Notes under the pieces: generated by a model
What the model was told of the DNA's origin: nothing
What the model saw: the letters and a program-made list of their open reading frames with translations, nothing else
The model's database searches: none
Assembly (NCBI GenBank): GCA_030535235.1
Contig: JAUNCL010000012.1
Location: forward strand, 1 to 64,000
Direction: 5' to 3'
Length of the DNA: 64,000 nt
Source: Bacillota bacterium
GTDB taxonomy: Bacteria; Bacillota; Clostridia; Oscillospirales; Oscillospiraceae
Program-made: the position numbers and the translations under genes
Part shown: positions 44,468 through 53,330 of the stretch, one piece after another
How positions within the stretch are numbered: position 1 is the first letter of the stretch
Layout of the letters: every line of letters begins with the position of its first letter

Positions 44468-46576
44468 ATGGCACGTAAAGTTACCCTGGAAAACACCAGA
44501 AATATCGGTATCATGGCTCACATCGATGCCGGTAAGACCACCACCACCGAGCGTATCCTGTACTACACCGGCGTTAACTACAAGCTGGGTGAGACCCATG
44601 ACGGCACCGCCACCATGGACTGGATGGCTCAGGAGCAGGAGCGTGGTATCACCATCACCTCCGCAGCTACCACCTGCTACTGGAGCGGCACCAACGGCCA
44701 GTTCCCCCAGACCCGTATCAACATCATCGATACCCCCGGTCACGTGGACTTCACCGTTGAGGTCGAGCGTTCCCTGCGCGTGCTGGACGGTTCCGTGACC
44801 GTCATGTGCGCCAAGGGCGGCGTGGAGCCCCAGTCCGAGACTGTGTGGCGTCAGGCCGATAACTACAAGGTCCCCCGCATGATCTACGTCAACAAGATGG
44901 ACATCATGGGCGCGGACTTCTACAATGTTCTGAATATGATCCACGACCGTCTGAAGTGTAACGCTGTGCCCATTCAGCTTCCCATTGGCAAGGAAGAGAC
45001 CTTCCAGGGCATCATCGACCTGGTGGAGATGAAGGCCGACGTTTACTACGACAACGTGGGTAAGGATATCCGCGTGGAAGAGATTCCCGAGGACATGATG
45101 GAGCTGGCTCAGGAGTACCGCACCAAGCTGATCGACGCTTGCGCCGACCTGGACGAGGAACTGATGATGCTGGCTCTGGAAGAAGAGGAGATCCCCACCG
45201 ATATGATCCGCGCCGCCCTGCGTAAGGGTACCATCGAGAACCTGCTGGTTCCCGTGACCTGCGGCACCTCCTATCGGAACAAGGGTGTTCAGAAGCTGCT
45301 GGACGCCATTGTGGATTACATGCCCTCCCCCCTGGACATTCCCGCCATCAAGGGAGTCAACCCCGACACCGACGAAGAGGACGAGCGTCCCGCAGACGAC
45401 AACGCTCCCTTCTCCGCTCTGGCCTTCAAGATCGCCGCTGACCCCTATGTGGGCCGTCTGTCCTTTATCCGTGTTTACTCCGGCGTGCTGAACACCGGTA
45501 CTGCTGTTATGAACTCCACCAAGAAGCAGAGAGAGCGTATCGGCCGTATCCTGCAGATGCACGCAAACCACCGGGAAGACATCGAGACCGTGTATTCCGG
45601 TGATATCGCCGCCGTCGTGGGTCTGAAGCACTCCACCACCGGCGACACCCTGTGCGACGACAAGGCTCCTATCATCCTGGAGTCCATGGAGTTCCCCGAA
45701 CCCGTGATCCGCGTCGCCATCGAGCCCAAGACCAAGGCTGGCCAGGAGAAGATGGGCGTTGCCCTGATGAAGCTGGCCGAAGAGGACCCCACCTTCAAGA
45801 CCTACACCGACGAGGAGACCGGCCAGACCATCATCGCCGGCATGGGCGAGCTCCATCTGGAGATCATCGTCGACCGTCTGCTCCGCGAGTACAAGGTCGA
45901 GGCAAACGTGGGCGCACCTCAGGTCGCTTACAAGGAAACCATCAAGAAGTCCGTCGAGCAGGACACCAAGTATGCCCGTCAGTCCGGTGGTAAGGGCCAG
46001 TACGGTCACTGTAAGATCCGTCTGGAGCCCAACGAGTCCGGCAAGGGCTACGAGTTCGTCAACGAGATCGTGGGCGGCGCCATTCCCAAGGAATACATCC
46101 CCGCCGTGGACGCCGGTATTCAGGGCGCCATGCAGGCAGGTATCCTGGCCGGCTACCCCGTGGTCGACGTCAAGGTCGTTCTGTATGATGGCTCCTATCA
46201 CGAGGTCGACTCCTCCGAAATGGCATTCAAGATCGCCGGTTCCATGGCCTTCAAGGAAGCCTGCCGCAAGGCAAACCCCTGCCTGCTGGAGCCCATCATG
46301 AAGGTTTCCGTCATTGTTCCCGAGGATTACATGGGCGACGTTATCGGCGACCTGAACTCCCGCCGTGGTCAGATCCAGGGCATGGAGGCTCGCCCCGGCG
46401 CTCAGCAGATCGACGCACTGGTTCCCCTGTCCGAGATGTTCGGCTACGCCACTGACCTGCGCAGCCGCACCCAGGGCCGCGGCCAGTACTCCATGGAGCC
46501 CCACAGCTATGTGGAGATCCCCAAGTCCATCACCGACAAGATCGTCGAGAAGCGCAACGGCGGCAACCAGGGCTGA
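44468..46576 (+). CDS. fusA: Translation elongation factor G
   Basis: 702 residues. G1 [16 protein letters not shown]2 RGITITSA, G3 DTPGHVDF, G4 NKMD; then domains II-V with [14 protein letters not shown] and [29 protein letters not shown]. It catalyses translocation and, with RRF, ribosome recycling. All catalytic elements are intact, so it is the canonical EF-G rather than a protection protein. Strong codon bias. A weak hairpin (46595-46613) follows before the tuf promoter. Confidence 0.98.
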   Translation: MARKVTLENTRNIGIMAHIDAGKTTTTERILYYTGVNYKLGETHDGTATMDWMAQEQERGITITSAATTCYWSGTNGQFPQTRINIIDTPGHVDFTVEVERSLRVLDGSVTVMCAKGGVEPQSETVWRQADNYKVPRMIYVNKMDIMGADFYNVLNMIHDRLKCNAVPIQLPIGKEETFQGIIDLVEMKADVYYDNVGKDIRVEEIPEDMMELAQEYRTKLIDACADLDEELMMLALEEEEIPTDMIRAALRKGTIENLLVPVTCGTSYRNKGVQKLLDAIVDYMPSPLDIPAIKGVNPDTDEEDERPADDNAPFSALAFKIAADPYVGRLSFIRVYSGVLNTGTAVMNSTKKQRERIGRILQMHANHREDIETVYSGDIAAVVGLKHSTTGDTLCDDKAPIILESMEFPEPVIRVAIEPKTKAGQEKMGVALMKLAEEDPTFKTYTDEETGQTIIAGMGELHLEIIVDRLLREYKVEANVGAPQVAYKETIKKSVEQDTKYARQSGGKGQYGHCKIRLEPNESGKGYEFVNEIVGGAIPKEYIPAVDAGIQGAMQAGILAGYPVVDVKVVLYDGSYHEVDSSEMAFKIAGSMAFKEACRKANPCLLEPIMKVSVIVPEDYMGDVIGDLNSRRGQIQGMEARPGAQQIDALVPLSEMFGYATDLRSRTQGRGQYSMEPHSYVEIPKSITDKIVEKRNGGNQG

Positions 46577-46615
46577 TTTTCATCGTTTTTCACTGGAAAT
46601 TTCAGCAATTTCCCG

Positions 46616-46644
46616 TTGTAATTTCGGAGCATATCTTGTACAAT
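46616..46644 (+). promoter_or_regulatory. Promoter of tuf
   Basis: TTGTAA (46616-46621), 17-base spacer, TACAAT (46639-46644), 70 bases before the tuf ATG, in the fusA-tuf gap. It allows extra EF-Tu synthesis independent of the upstream operon. Confidence 0.65.
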
Positions 46645-46713
46645 AAGATTGCAACAAAACTCACACAGTAAAATTGAACGTTTTTACCTGTATTTTGAGG
46701 AGGATTATCAATC

Positions 46714-47916
46714 ATGGCCAAGCAGAAGTTTGAAAGAACTAAGCCCCACGTAAACATTGGTACCATCGGTCACGTTGACCATGGTAAGACCACCTTGACC
46801 GCTGCTATCACCAAGTACCTGGCAATGCAGGGCAAGGCTGAGATGCAGGACTACTCCGCAATCGATAAGGCTCCCGAGGAGCGCGAGCGCGGCATCACCA
46901 TCAACACCGCTCACGTCGAGTACGAGACCGACGCACGTCACTACGCTCACGTTGACTGCCCCGGCCACGCCGACTACATTAAGAACATGATCACCGGTGC
47001 TGCTCAGATGGACGGCGCTATCCTGGTCATCGCTGCTACCGACGGCCCCATGGCTCAGACCCGTGAGCACATCCTGCTGGCCCGTCAGGTCGGCGTGCCC
47101 GCAATCGTTGTCTTCCTGAACAAGGTTGACCTGCTGGACGACGAGGAGCTGCTGGAGCTGGTCGAGATGGAAGTCCGCGAGCTGCTGTCCACCTACGAGT
47201 TCCCCGGCGACGACCTGCCTGTTATCAAGGGTTCCGCTCTGCTGGCTCTGACCTGCGAGTCCAACGACCCCGCAGATCCCGACTATGCCTGCATCAAGGA
47301 GCTGATGGACGCTGTCGACGAGTATATCCCCACTCCCGACCGTAAGGCTGACATGCCCTTCCTGATGCCCGTCGAGGACGTCTTCACCATCACCGGCCGC
47401 GGCACCGTTGCTACCGGTCGTGTCGAGCGTGGCCAGATCAACATGGGCGACGCTGTCGAGATCGTCGGCCTGAACGACGAGCCCAAGAAGTCCGTCATCA
47501 CCGGCATCGAGATGTTCCGCAAGCTGCTGGACTATGCTGAGGCTGGCGACAACGTTGGTACCCTGCTGCGTGGTATCGACAAGAAGGAAATTGAGCGCGG
47601 CCAGGTTCTGGCTAAGCCCGGCTCCATCAAGCCCCTGACCAAGTTCTCCGGCCAGGTTTACGTCCTGTCCAAGGACGAAGGCGGCCGTCACACCCCCTTC
47701 TTCAACAACTATCGTCCTCAGTTCTACTTCCGTACCACCGACGTGACCGGCGTCATCTCCCTGCCCGAGGGCGTTGAGATGTGCATGCCCGGCGACAACG
47801 TCGTGATGAACGTTGAGCTGATCACTCCCATCGCTATCGAAGTTGGTCTGCGTTTCGCTATCCGTGAGGGTGGCCGTACCGTTGGTTCCGGCGTCGTTAC
47901 CGCTATCGAGGAGTAA
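46714..47916 (+). CDS. tuf: Translation elongation factor Tu
   Basis: 400 residues. [38 protein letters not shown] and NKVD G motifs; domain [25 protein letters not shown]; domain [26 protein letters not shown]. It delivers aminoacyl-tRNA to the ribosome. The highest codon bias in the window (CGT, GGT, GCT, GTT choices), clearly unlike the GC-ending codons of neighbours. ATG follows aggagga. Confidence 0.98.
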   Translation: MAKQKFERTKPHVNIGTIGHVDHGKTTLTAAITKYLAMQGKAEMQDYSAIDKAPEERERGITINTAHVEYETDARHYAHVDCPGHADYIKNMITGAAQMDGAILVIAATDGPMAQTREHILLARQVGVPAIVVFLNKVDLLDDEELLELVEMEVRELLSTYEFPGDDLPVIKGSALLALTCESNDPADPDYACIKELMDAVDEYIPTPDRKADMPFLMPVEDVFTITGRGTVATGRVERGQINMGDAVEIVGLNDEPKKSVITGIEMFRKLLDYAEAGDNVGTLLRGIDKKEIERGQVLAKPGSIKPLTKFSGQVYVLSKDEGGRHTPFFNNYRPQFYFRTTDVTGVISLPEGVEMCMPGDNVVMNVELITPIAIEVGLRFAIREGGRTVGSGVVTAIEE

Positions 47917-47941
47917 TTCTCACCCGATCATTTGATCCTGC

Positions 47942-47973
47942 AGAGGGCAGAGCTTTGGCTCTGCCCTCTTTTT
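47942..47973 (+). terminator. Terminator of tuf
   Basis: 12-bp stem agagggcagagc/gctctgccctct (47942-47953 with 47958-47969), loop tttg, then ttttc. Confidence 0.92.
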
Positions 47974-47997
47974 CATATTTCAAAAAGGAGAAAGCTT

Positions 47998-48840
47998 ATG
48001 CCAGAAATTGATGCTGAAAACCTGAGCGAAAGCGTAGATCAGGGTTTAAAAACCCTCTTTCGAGGGGGCTGGGAGGGGGCCCTGAAGACCGTCCTCTTTG
48101 CCCTTCTGGTCCTGATGATCTGTCTGATTGTCAAGCGTGTGATCCTCCGGATCTTGGATCGGGGGCTGGACCGGGGCCATGTGGACCGGAGCTTTCATGG
48201 CTTTATCCGCTCCGGGCTGAATGTGGTCCTCTGGTTCGTCACGATTATGATCGTGGCTGAGCTGCTGGGCATCAACGCCACCTCCCTGGTAGCCCTGGTG
48301 AGTATCGCCGGCTTGGCGGTCTCCCTGTCGGTGCAGGACACCCTGGCCAACCTGGCGGGGGGGCTGACCATCCTGGCCACCCACCCCTTCAAGGTGGGGG
48401 ACTATGTGGTGATTGGGTCCACCACCGGCACGATCCGGGAGATCGGCATGGTGTATACCAAGCTGACCACCCTGGACAACCGCCGCATCGTGGTGCCAAA
48501 CAGCATCGTGGCCGACGCGGAGGTGACGAACTATAGCACGGAGCCCCTGCGCCGGGTGGATCTGCTGGTCTCCGCCTCTTACGATGCACCGGTGGAGTTG
48601 GTCAAAAAGACCTTACAGGAGGTTATGGCTGCCCATGAGAAGGTTCTGCTGGATCCGCCTCCCTTTGCCCGTGTGAATCGCCACGGAGACAGTGCCATGG
48701 AGTACGCCGTCCGGGCCTGGTGCGAGAACGGGGACTACTGGGATGTATACCACGACCTGTTGGAGCAGATCAAAGAGGCCTTTGACCGGGAGGGGATCAC
48801 CATTCCCTATCCCCAGATGGAAGTGGCTATTAAAAAGTGA
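47998..48840 (+). CDS. Small-conductance mechanosensitive channel, MscS family
   Basis: 280 residues. Three N-terminal spans; the pore helix region LVALVSIAGLAVSLSVQDTLANLAGGLTILATHPFKVGDYVVI is diagnostic, then the cytoplasmic beta domain (GTTGTIREIGMVYTKLTTLDNRRIVVPNS) and an alpha/beta C-terminus. It acts as an osmotic safety valve. ATG 47998 has aaaaggag upstream and lies just after the tuf terminator; no distinct promoter was seen, so readthrough may contribute. Confidence 0.93.
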   Translation: MPEIDAENLSESVDQGLKTLFRGGWEGALKTVLFALLVLMICLIVKRVILRILDRGLDRGHVDRSFHGFIRSGLNVVLWFVTIMIVAELLGINATSLVALVSIAGLAVSLSVQDTLANLAGGLTILATHPFKVGDYVVIGSTTGTIREIGMVYTKLTTLDNRRIVVPNSIVADAEVTNYSTEPLRRVDLLVSASYDAPVELVKKTLQEVMAAHEKVLLDPPPFARVNRHGDSAMEYAVRAWCENGDYWDVYHDLLEQIKEAFDREGITIPYPQMEVAIKK

Positions 48841-48846
48841 AGAGAA

Positions 48847-48880
48847 AAGGGGTCGCTGTCTATCGCAGCGGCCCCTTCGT
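48847..48880. terminator. Terminator between the mscS-type and DUF4830-type genes
   Basis: 12-bp stem with one wobble (48847-48858 with 48866-48877), loop tctatcg. Modest T content on the plus side, four A (T on the minus strand) at 48845-48848. Confidence 0.65.
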
Positions 48881-48883
48881 TCT

Positions 48884-49384
48884 TTATGTTTGCCCGGTCT
48901 TCACCGGGTAGATGAGGCTCTGGATGAAGCCGTCCCCCTGATTGCAGAAGACCTCGCCGCCGATGACGGTTTTCTTGTGGATGAGCAGGCTGACCCAGAT
49001 GTTTTCCTGGAGACCGGGGTAGTTTTTTACCTGATAGGTGTAGCGTTTGACGGTTTTCCCGGTATAGTCCCGTAGGTCAAAGCCCATCTCCGACTGGAGG
49101 GTCAGGTAGTCGTCGTAGGAGGCATCGAAGGTCTCAGGGATCAGGACGTCCTCCACCGACGCCGGCTCCTCCACCACCAGCCACCCCAAGGCCTGGAGAT
49201 ATTCGAGCCGATCCTCGTTGGAGCGGACGCCAGTGGGGTCCGGCAGGGGCTCTGCCGGGGCCGAGGCGGCCTGGATGTCCTGGGCCAGGAAGGCGCCGGC
49301 GCTGGCCGCGATCAGGGTCAGGGCCAGCAAAAGGGCGCTGGCAGTCAGTCTGCCCCGGTGGACCTTTTTGGTGATGATGAACAT
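48884..49384 (-). CDS. Secreted or membrane-anchored DUF4830-type protein
   Basis: 166 residues. A basic N-terminus and hydrophobic segment (LTASALLLALTLIAASAGAFLA) form a signal anchor, followed by a domain with NEDRLEYLQALGWLVVEEPASVEDVLIPETFDASYDDYL, then DYTGKTVKRYTYQVKNYPG and ENIWVSLLIHKKTVIGGEVF. This matches my recollection of DUF4830, of unknown function. ATG 49384 has ggagaggag upstream; the upstream extension to 49453 has no support. Divergent from rsuA. Confidence 0.75.
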   Translation of the reverse strand: MFIITKKVHRGRLTASALLLALTLIAASAGAFLAQDIQAASAPAEPLPDPTGVRSNEDRLEYLQALGWLVVEEPASVEDVLIPETFDASYDDYLTLQSEMGFDLRDYTGKTVKRYTYQVKNYPGLQENIWVSLLIHKKTVIGGEVFCNQGDGFIQSLIYPVKTGQT

Positions 49385-49477
49385 GGAATACAGCTCCTCT
49401 CCTACACATCGCCGGGCCTCCGGGGAGGGCAGCGGCGGAAATCTTCTTCTCAAAGTATGTCCCCGGGGAGAAATTTA

Positions 49478-49486
49478 TGATACAAT
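49478..49486 (+). promoter_or_regulatory. Possible extended -10 promoter of rsuA
   Basis: TGaTACAAT at 49478-49486, 38 bases before the rsuA ATG, with no clear -35 at the expected distance. Confidence 0.4.
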
Positions 49487-49524
49487 AGGGACTCGAACCA
49501 TTGGAAGAAACGGAGGAGAAGGGG

Positions 49525-50226
49525 ATGGAACGACTGGACAAGCTCCTGGCGGCCACGGGACAGTGGTCCCGGAAGGAGGCCAAGGCCCTCATCAAAAGCG
49601 GACGGGTAAAGGTGGCGGGGGAGCTTCCCGCCGGCCCGGAGGAGAAAATTCCCGAGGGGGCAGCCGTCACGGTGGACGGGCGGCCCATTCTGACGGAGAA
49701 ATATGTGTACATTATGCTCCACAAACCCGCCGGGGTGATCTCCTCCACCGAGGATCCCCGGGAGGAGACCGTGCTGAGCCTGCTGCCCCGAGAGCTGCGG
49801 CGGATCGGGCTCTTCCCGGTGGGGCGGCTGGACAAGGACACCGAGGGCCTGCTGCTGCTGACCAACGACGGCCCCCTGGCCCACCAGCTTCTGGCCCCGG
49901 GGAAGCATGTGGACAAGGTGTACTATGTGGAGGTGGACGGGCAGTTGGATCAGGCGGACGGCGAGGCCTTCCGGGCGGGGATCACCCTGGGGGACGGCAC
50001 GGTCTGCCTGCCGGCGGAGCTGGAGTTGCTTCCCCCGGGGGACCGGGGACTGGTAACCCTGCGGGAGGGGAAGTACCACCAGGTCAAGCGGATGCTGGCC
50101 TCCCGGGGAAAGCCGGTGGTGTATCTGAAGCGCCTTTCCATGGGTCCCCTGGAGCTGGATCGGGGCCTCCCGCCGGGCCGCTGGCGGATGCTGACCCCGG
50201 CGGAGCGGGCCTCTTTGGGGCGCTGA
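49525..50226 (+). CDS. rsuA: 16S rRNA pseudouridine synthase, RsuA/RluB family
   Basis: 233 residues. N-terminal S4 domain (RLDKLLAATGQWSRKEAKALIKSGRVKVAG), then the catalytic GRLDKDTEGLLLLTNDG with the nucleophilic Asp, KVYYVEVDG and the C-terminal EGKYHQVKRMLASRGKPVVYLKR. It isomerises a specific uridine in rRNA; short length and single S4 favour RsuA over RluB. ATG 49525 has ggaggaga upstream; 49501 lacks a site. Confidence 0.92.
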   Translation: MERLDKLLAATGQWSRKEAKALIKSGRVKVAGELPAGPEEKIPEGAAVTVDGRPILTEKYVYIMLHKPAGVISSTEDPREETVLSLLPRELRRIGLFPVGRLDKDTEGLLLLTNDGPLAHQLLAPGKHVDKVYYVEVDGQLDQADGEAFRAGITLGDGTVCLPAELELLPPGDRGLVTLREGKYHQVKRMLASRGKPVVYLKRLSMGPLELDRGLPPGRWRMLTPAERASLGR

Positions 50227-50271
50227 CGGAAATGTTTTCGGCATTTTCCACAAAAATTCACGAAAACCCTA

Positions 50272-50300
50272 TTGAAATCCACGGGCGGAAACGGTATAAT
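50272..50300 (+). promoter_or_regulatory. Promoter of the regulator-ftsEX operon
   Basis: TTGAAA (50272-50277), 17-base spacer, perfect TATAAT (50295-50300), 80 bases before the ATG. Confidence 0.75.
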
Positions 50301-50379
50301 GTAGCCTATTGAAAATGCAGTTTCCCCATGATTGCTCAGGTTTTTCTGGGTTTGAGAGAAAGATAGAGGAGGAAAAGAC

Positions 50380-51471
50380 ATGTCCAGCAGAGTTTTTCAA
50401 AGCATTGTACTTCAGATGAAGGAGTGCACGGACCGCGTCATCGGCGTCGTGGATGACCAGGGAACCGTCGTGTCCTGCAATCAACTGACCTGGATCGGAG
50501 AGAAGTGGGAGGGCGCCGCCTCCGCCCTGAATGTGAATGAGTCGGCGGTCATCATCTACGGGGACAAGACCTTCAAGCCCCTGTCCAGCCGGGGCTCCCA
50601 CTTCGACTACGCGGCCTTTGTCCAGGGCAGCGACGAGCAGGCCAAGCTCATCTGCTCCATGGTCACCGTGGCCCTGAACAGCGCCAAGACCTATTATGAG
50701 GAAAAGCACGACAAGACCGCCTTTGTCAAGAGCATCATCTCCGACAACATTCTTCTGGGCGATATCTACGTCCGGGCCAAGGAGCTCCACTTTGCCTCCG
50801 AGGCTCAGCGGGCCGTCTTCCTGGTCCGCCAGGTGGGCTCTGCTGAGATCGCTGCTGTGGATGTGGTCCAGAACATGTTCTCCGACAACCAGGAGGATTT
50901 TGTGATCTCCATCAATGAAACCGACATCGCTGTGATCAAGATGCTCAGCGAGGGGGGCGACAGCAAGGAGATCTACAAGATTGCCAAGAGCATCGAGGAC
51001 AACCTGACCCAGGCGCTGAAGATCAAGGTCACCATCGGCATCGGCACCGTGGTCAGCCACATCCGCGACCTGGCCCGGGCCTATAAGGAGGCCGGCGTGG
51101 CCATCGACGTGGGCAAGGTCTTTGAAAACGAAAAGACCATCATCAACTATGAAAACCTGGGCATCGGCCGCCTGATCTATCAGCTGCCCACCGTCATGTG
51201 CGGGATGTTCCTCCAGGAGGTCTTTAAGAAGAACCCCATCGACGCCCTGGACCAGGAGACCCTGTTCACCATCAACAAGTTCTTTGAGAATAACCTGAAC
51301 GTCTCCGAAACTGCACGGAAGCTCTTCGTCCACCGGAACACCCTGGTGTACCGCCTGGAGAAGATCAAGAAACTGACCGGTTTGGACCTGCGGGAGTTTG
51401 ACGACGCCATCACCTTCAAGGTGGCCCTGATGGTCAAGAAGTATCTGGTGTCCCGGGGCATCGAGTCCTGA
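50380..51471 (+). CDS. PucR/CdaR-like transcriptional regulator
   Basis: 363 residues. An N-terminal sensor-like region (about 1-110, RVIGVVDDQGTVVSCNQ, reminiscent of CdaR diacid-binding domains), a central domain with ITIGIGT-like VTIGIGTVVSHIRDLARAYKEAGVAI, and a C-terminal PucR helix-turn-helix: FFENNLNVSETARKLFVHRNTLVYRLEKIKKLTGLDLREFDDA. The effector is unknown. It leads the operon with ftsE and ftsX (45-base gap), so it may regulate division or wall-hydrolase control genes or respond to a wall-related ligand (inference). Confidence 0.82.
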   Translation: MSSRVFQSIVLQMKECTDRVIGVVDDQGTVVSCNQLTWIGEKWEGAASALNVNESAVIIYGDKTFKPLSSRGSHFDYAAFVQGSDEQAKLICSMVTVALNSAKTYYEEKHDKTAFVKSIISDNILLGDIYVRAKELHFASEAQRAVFLVRQVGSAEIAAVDVVQNMFSDNQEDFVISINETDIAVIKMLSEGGDSKEIYKIAKSIEDNLTQALKIKVTIGIGTVVSHIRDLARAYKEAGVAIDVGKVFENEKTIINYENLGIGRLIYQLPTVMCGMFLQEVFKKNPIDALDQETLFTINKFFENNLNVSETARKLFVHRNTLVYRLEKIKKLTGLDLREFDDAITFKVALMVKKYLVSRGIES

Positions 51472-51516
51472 GAACCCCCAAGGGAAGTCCTCCGGCATTA
51501 AGTGAGGAGTGTTACA

Positions 51517-52203
51517 TTGATTCGTCTGAAAGATATCTACAAAGAGTATGAGAACGGGACCAAGGCCCTGAAAGGGGTCAGCCTGCAGATCGACGACGGC
51601 GACTTCGTTTTTCTGGTGGGCCCATCCGGTTCCGGGAAATCCACCATCATCAAGCTCATCACCGGTGAGATCCAGGCCACCGACGGCCGCCTGATGGTCA
51701 ACGGCTTCAACATGAACGACATCACGGAGAAGCAGATCCCCCTGATGCGCCGGACCCTGGGGGTGGTGTTTCAGGATTTCCGCCTCATTGAGAAGAAGAC
51801 CGTCACCGAGAATCTGGAGGTAGCCATGCGGGCCGTGGGCGCCACCACCCGGGAGATCCAGCGGCGCATCCCCTATGTCCTGGGTCTGGTGGGCCTGAGC
51901 GACAAGGCCAAGCAGTATCCCACCCAGCTCTCCGGCGGCGAGCAGCAGCGGGTGGCCATCGCCCGGGCTCTGGCCAACAACCCCAGCGTCATCATCGCCG
52001 ACGAGCCCACAGGCAACCTGGACCCCGCCCGCTCCCTGGAGATCATGTCCCTGCTGGAGAAGATCAACAGCATGGGCACCACCATTCTGGTGGTCACCCA
52101 CGAACGGGAGCTGGTCAACCGCTTCGACAAGCGCGTGATCGCCATCGAGAGCGGCAGAATTATCAGTGACGGCTCGGGAGGGTATTACGGCAATGTTCGC
52201 TAA
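51517..52203 (+). CDS. ftsE: Cell division ATP-binding protein FtsE
   Basis: 228 residues, the family length. Walker A GPSGSGKSTI, Q-loop VFQDFRL, signature LSGGEQQRVAIARAL, Walker B VIIADEPTGNLDP and H-loop VVTHERELV. With FtsX it activates peptidoglycan hydrolases at the septum or sidewall. The start is TTG 51517 with gaggag seven bases upstream. The gene overlaps ftsX by 11 bases. Confidence 0.95.
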   Translation: MIRLKDIYKEYENGTKALKGVSLQIDDGDFVFLVGPSGSGKSTIIKLITGEIQATDGRLMVNGFNMNDITEKQIPLMRRTLGVVFQDFRLIEKKTVTENLEVAMRAVGATTREIQRRIPYVLGLVGLSDKAKQYPTQLSGGEQQRVAIARALANNPSVIIADEPTGNLDPARSLEIMSLLEKINSMGTTILVVTHERELVNRFDKRVIAIESGRIISDGSGGYYGNVR

Positions 52204-53077
52204 TCTTTGGTATCATGTGAAGGAAGGTGTCCGCAGCATCTTCACCCACGGACTCATGTCCTTTGCGTCGGTGTGTATGATCGTGGCCTGCCTTCTCATT
52301 ATGGGTTCTTTCTCCCTGGTGGCCGTGAACATCAATGGGATGCTCGGCCAGCTGGAGGATGAGAACGAATTTCTGGCCTATGTGGACGACACGCTGGACA
52401 GCGAGCAGGCCGCCAGCCTGAAGACCAGGCTGGCGGAGATCCCCAACGTGTCCTCGGCCACCTACATCAGTAAGGAGGAGGCTCTGGAGGAGTTCAAGGC
52501 GGAGCAGGGATATTCGGAGCTGTTCAGTGATATCCCCGCCGAGACCCTGCGGGACCGCTACAGCATCCACGTGGAGAACATTGAGCTGATCTCCGACACC
52601 GTGGAGGCGGTCAAGGGCGTGGAGGGCATCGCCGAGGTCCGGGCGGCTATGGAGATCGCCGAGGGCTTCGTCATGCTCCGCAACGTGGCCTCGGCCATCG
52701 CGGTGATCCTGGTGGCCATGCTGGTGCTGATCTCGGTATTCATCATCGCCAACACCATCAAGCTGGCCACCTTCACCCGGCGGGAGGAGATCGCCATCAT
52801 GAAGATGTGCGGCGCCACCAACTGGTTCATCCGCTGGCCCTTCCTGGTGGAGGGCATCCTCCTGGGACTCTGCGGCGGCCTGTTGGCCTATGTGGCCCAG
52901 TGGGGGGTGTACGGCCTTATCGGCAAGGCTATGGCGGAGAGCGGCATTCTGGATATTATCACCATGATCCCCTTCCAGGATCTCAACGCCATGCTGCTGA
53001 CGGTCTTCCTGCTGGTGGGCTTCGTCATCGGCGGCGGCGGTTCGGCCCTGGCCATCCGTAAATTCCTGAAGGTGTAA
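52193..53077 (+). CDS. ftsX: Cell division protein FtsX
   Basis: 294 residues. First span (GLMSFASVCMIVACLLIMGSFSLVAVNI), a large extracellular loop (about 45-165) including NEFLAYVDDTLDSEQAASLKTRL, then three C-terminal spans with the conserved VFIIANTIKLATFTRREEIAIMKMCGATNWFIRWPFLVEG. Transmembrane half of the FtsEX transporter-like complex. The start overlaps the ftsE 3' end; ggaggg lies upstream inside ftsE. Confidence 0.94.
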   Translation: MFANLWYHVKEGVRSIFTHGLMSFASVCMIVACLLIMGSFSLVAVNINGMLGQLEDENEFLAYVDDTLDSEQAASLKTRLAEIPNVSSATYISKEEALEEFKAEQGYSELFSDIPAETLRDRYSIHVENIELISDTVEAVKGVEGIAEVRAAMEIAEGFVMLRNVASAIAVILVAMLVLISVFIIANTIKLATFTRREEIAIMKMCGATNWFIRWPFLVEGILLGLCGGLLAYVAQWGVYGLIGKAMAESGILDIITMIPFQDLNAMLLTVFLLVGFVIGGGGSALAIRKFLKV

Positions 53078-53089
53078 AAGGAGGAAGCC

Positions 53090-53209
53090 ATGAGCAAGAA
53101 GAAAGGCTGGGACGGACAGAAGTTCCAAAAACGCTTTGCGGCGGTGATCGCCGTTGTGCTGTGCCTGTCCCTGGTGCTCTCCCTGGTGGCCGGACTGCTG
53201 GCATATTGA
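53090..53209 (+). CDS. 39-residue single-span membrane peptide
   Basis: A basic head (MSKKKGWDGQKFQKRF) and one membrane span (AAVIAVVLCLSLVLSLVAGLLAY) up to the stop. A very strong ribosome site (aaaggagg) sits seven bases before ATG 53090. It follows ftsX by 12 bases and precedes the operon terminator, so it is co-transcribed with ftsEX. It is probably a real small protein, perhaps modulating FtsEX; the function is not known. Confidence 0.7.
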   Translation: MSKKKGWDGQKFQKRFAAVIAVVLCLSLVLSLVAGLLAY

Positions 53210-53221
53210 GAAACGATGTGG

Positions 53222-53250
53222 GAGAAGCGGCCTTCGTGCCGCTTCTCTTT
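53222..53250 (+). terminator. Terminator of the ftsEX operon
   Basis: 9-bp stem gagaagcgg/ccgcttctc (53222-53230 with 53239-53247), then tttg. Confidence 0.8.
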
Positions 53251-53330
53251 GTGTTATAACGGGCCGGGAGGGAATATCCTCCATAGAGACGGTCCGCAGC
53301 AAATGTGTTTTCCGGAAAGAAGGAATCCCC

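Noticed and set aside
43946..46504. 852-codon open frame opposite rpsG and fusA
   Set aside because: Antisense shadow of highly biased codons; no ribosome site and no recognisable fold.
53154..53330. N-terminal extension of the S41 protease
   Set aside because: It would overlap the small membrane gene and the terminator hairpin, and lacks a ribosome site; ATG 53331 precedes a normal membrane anchor.
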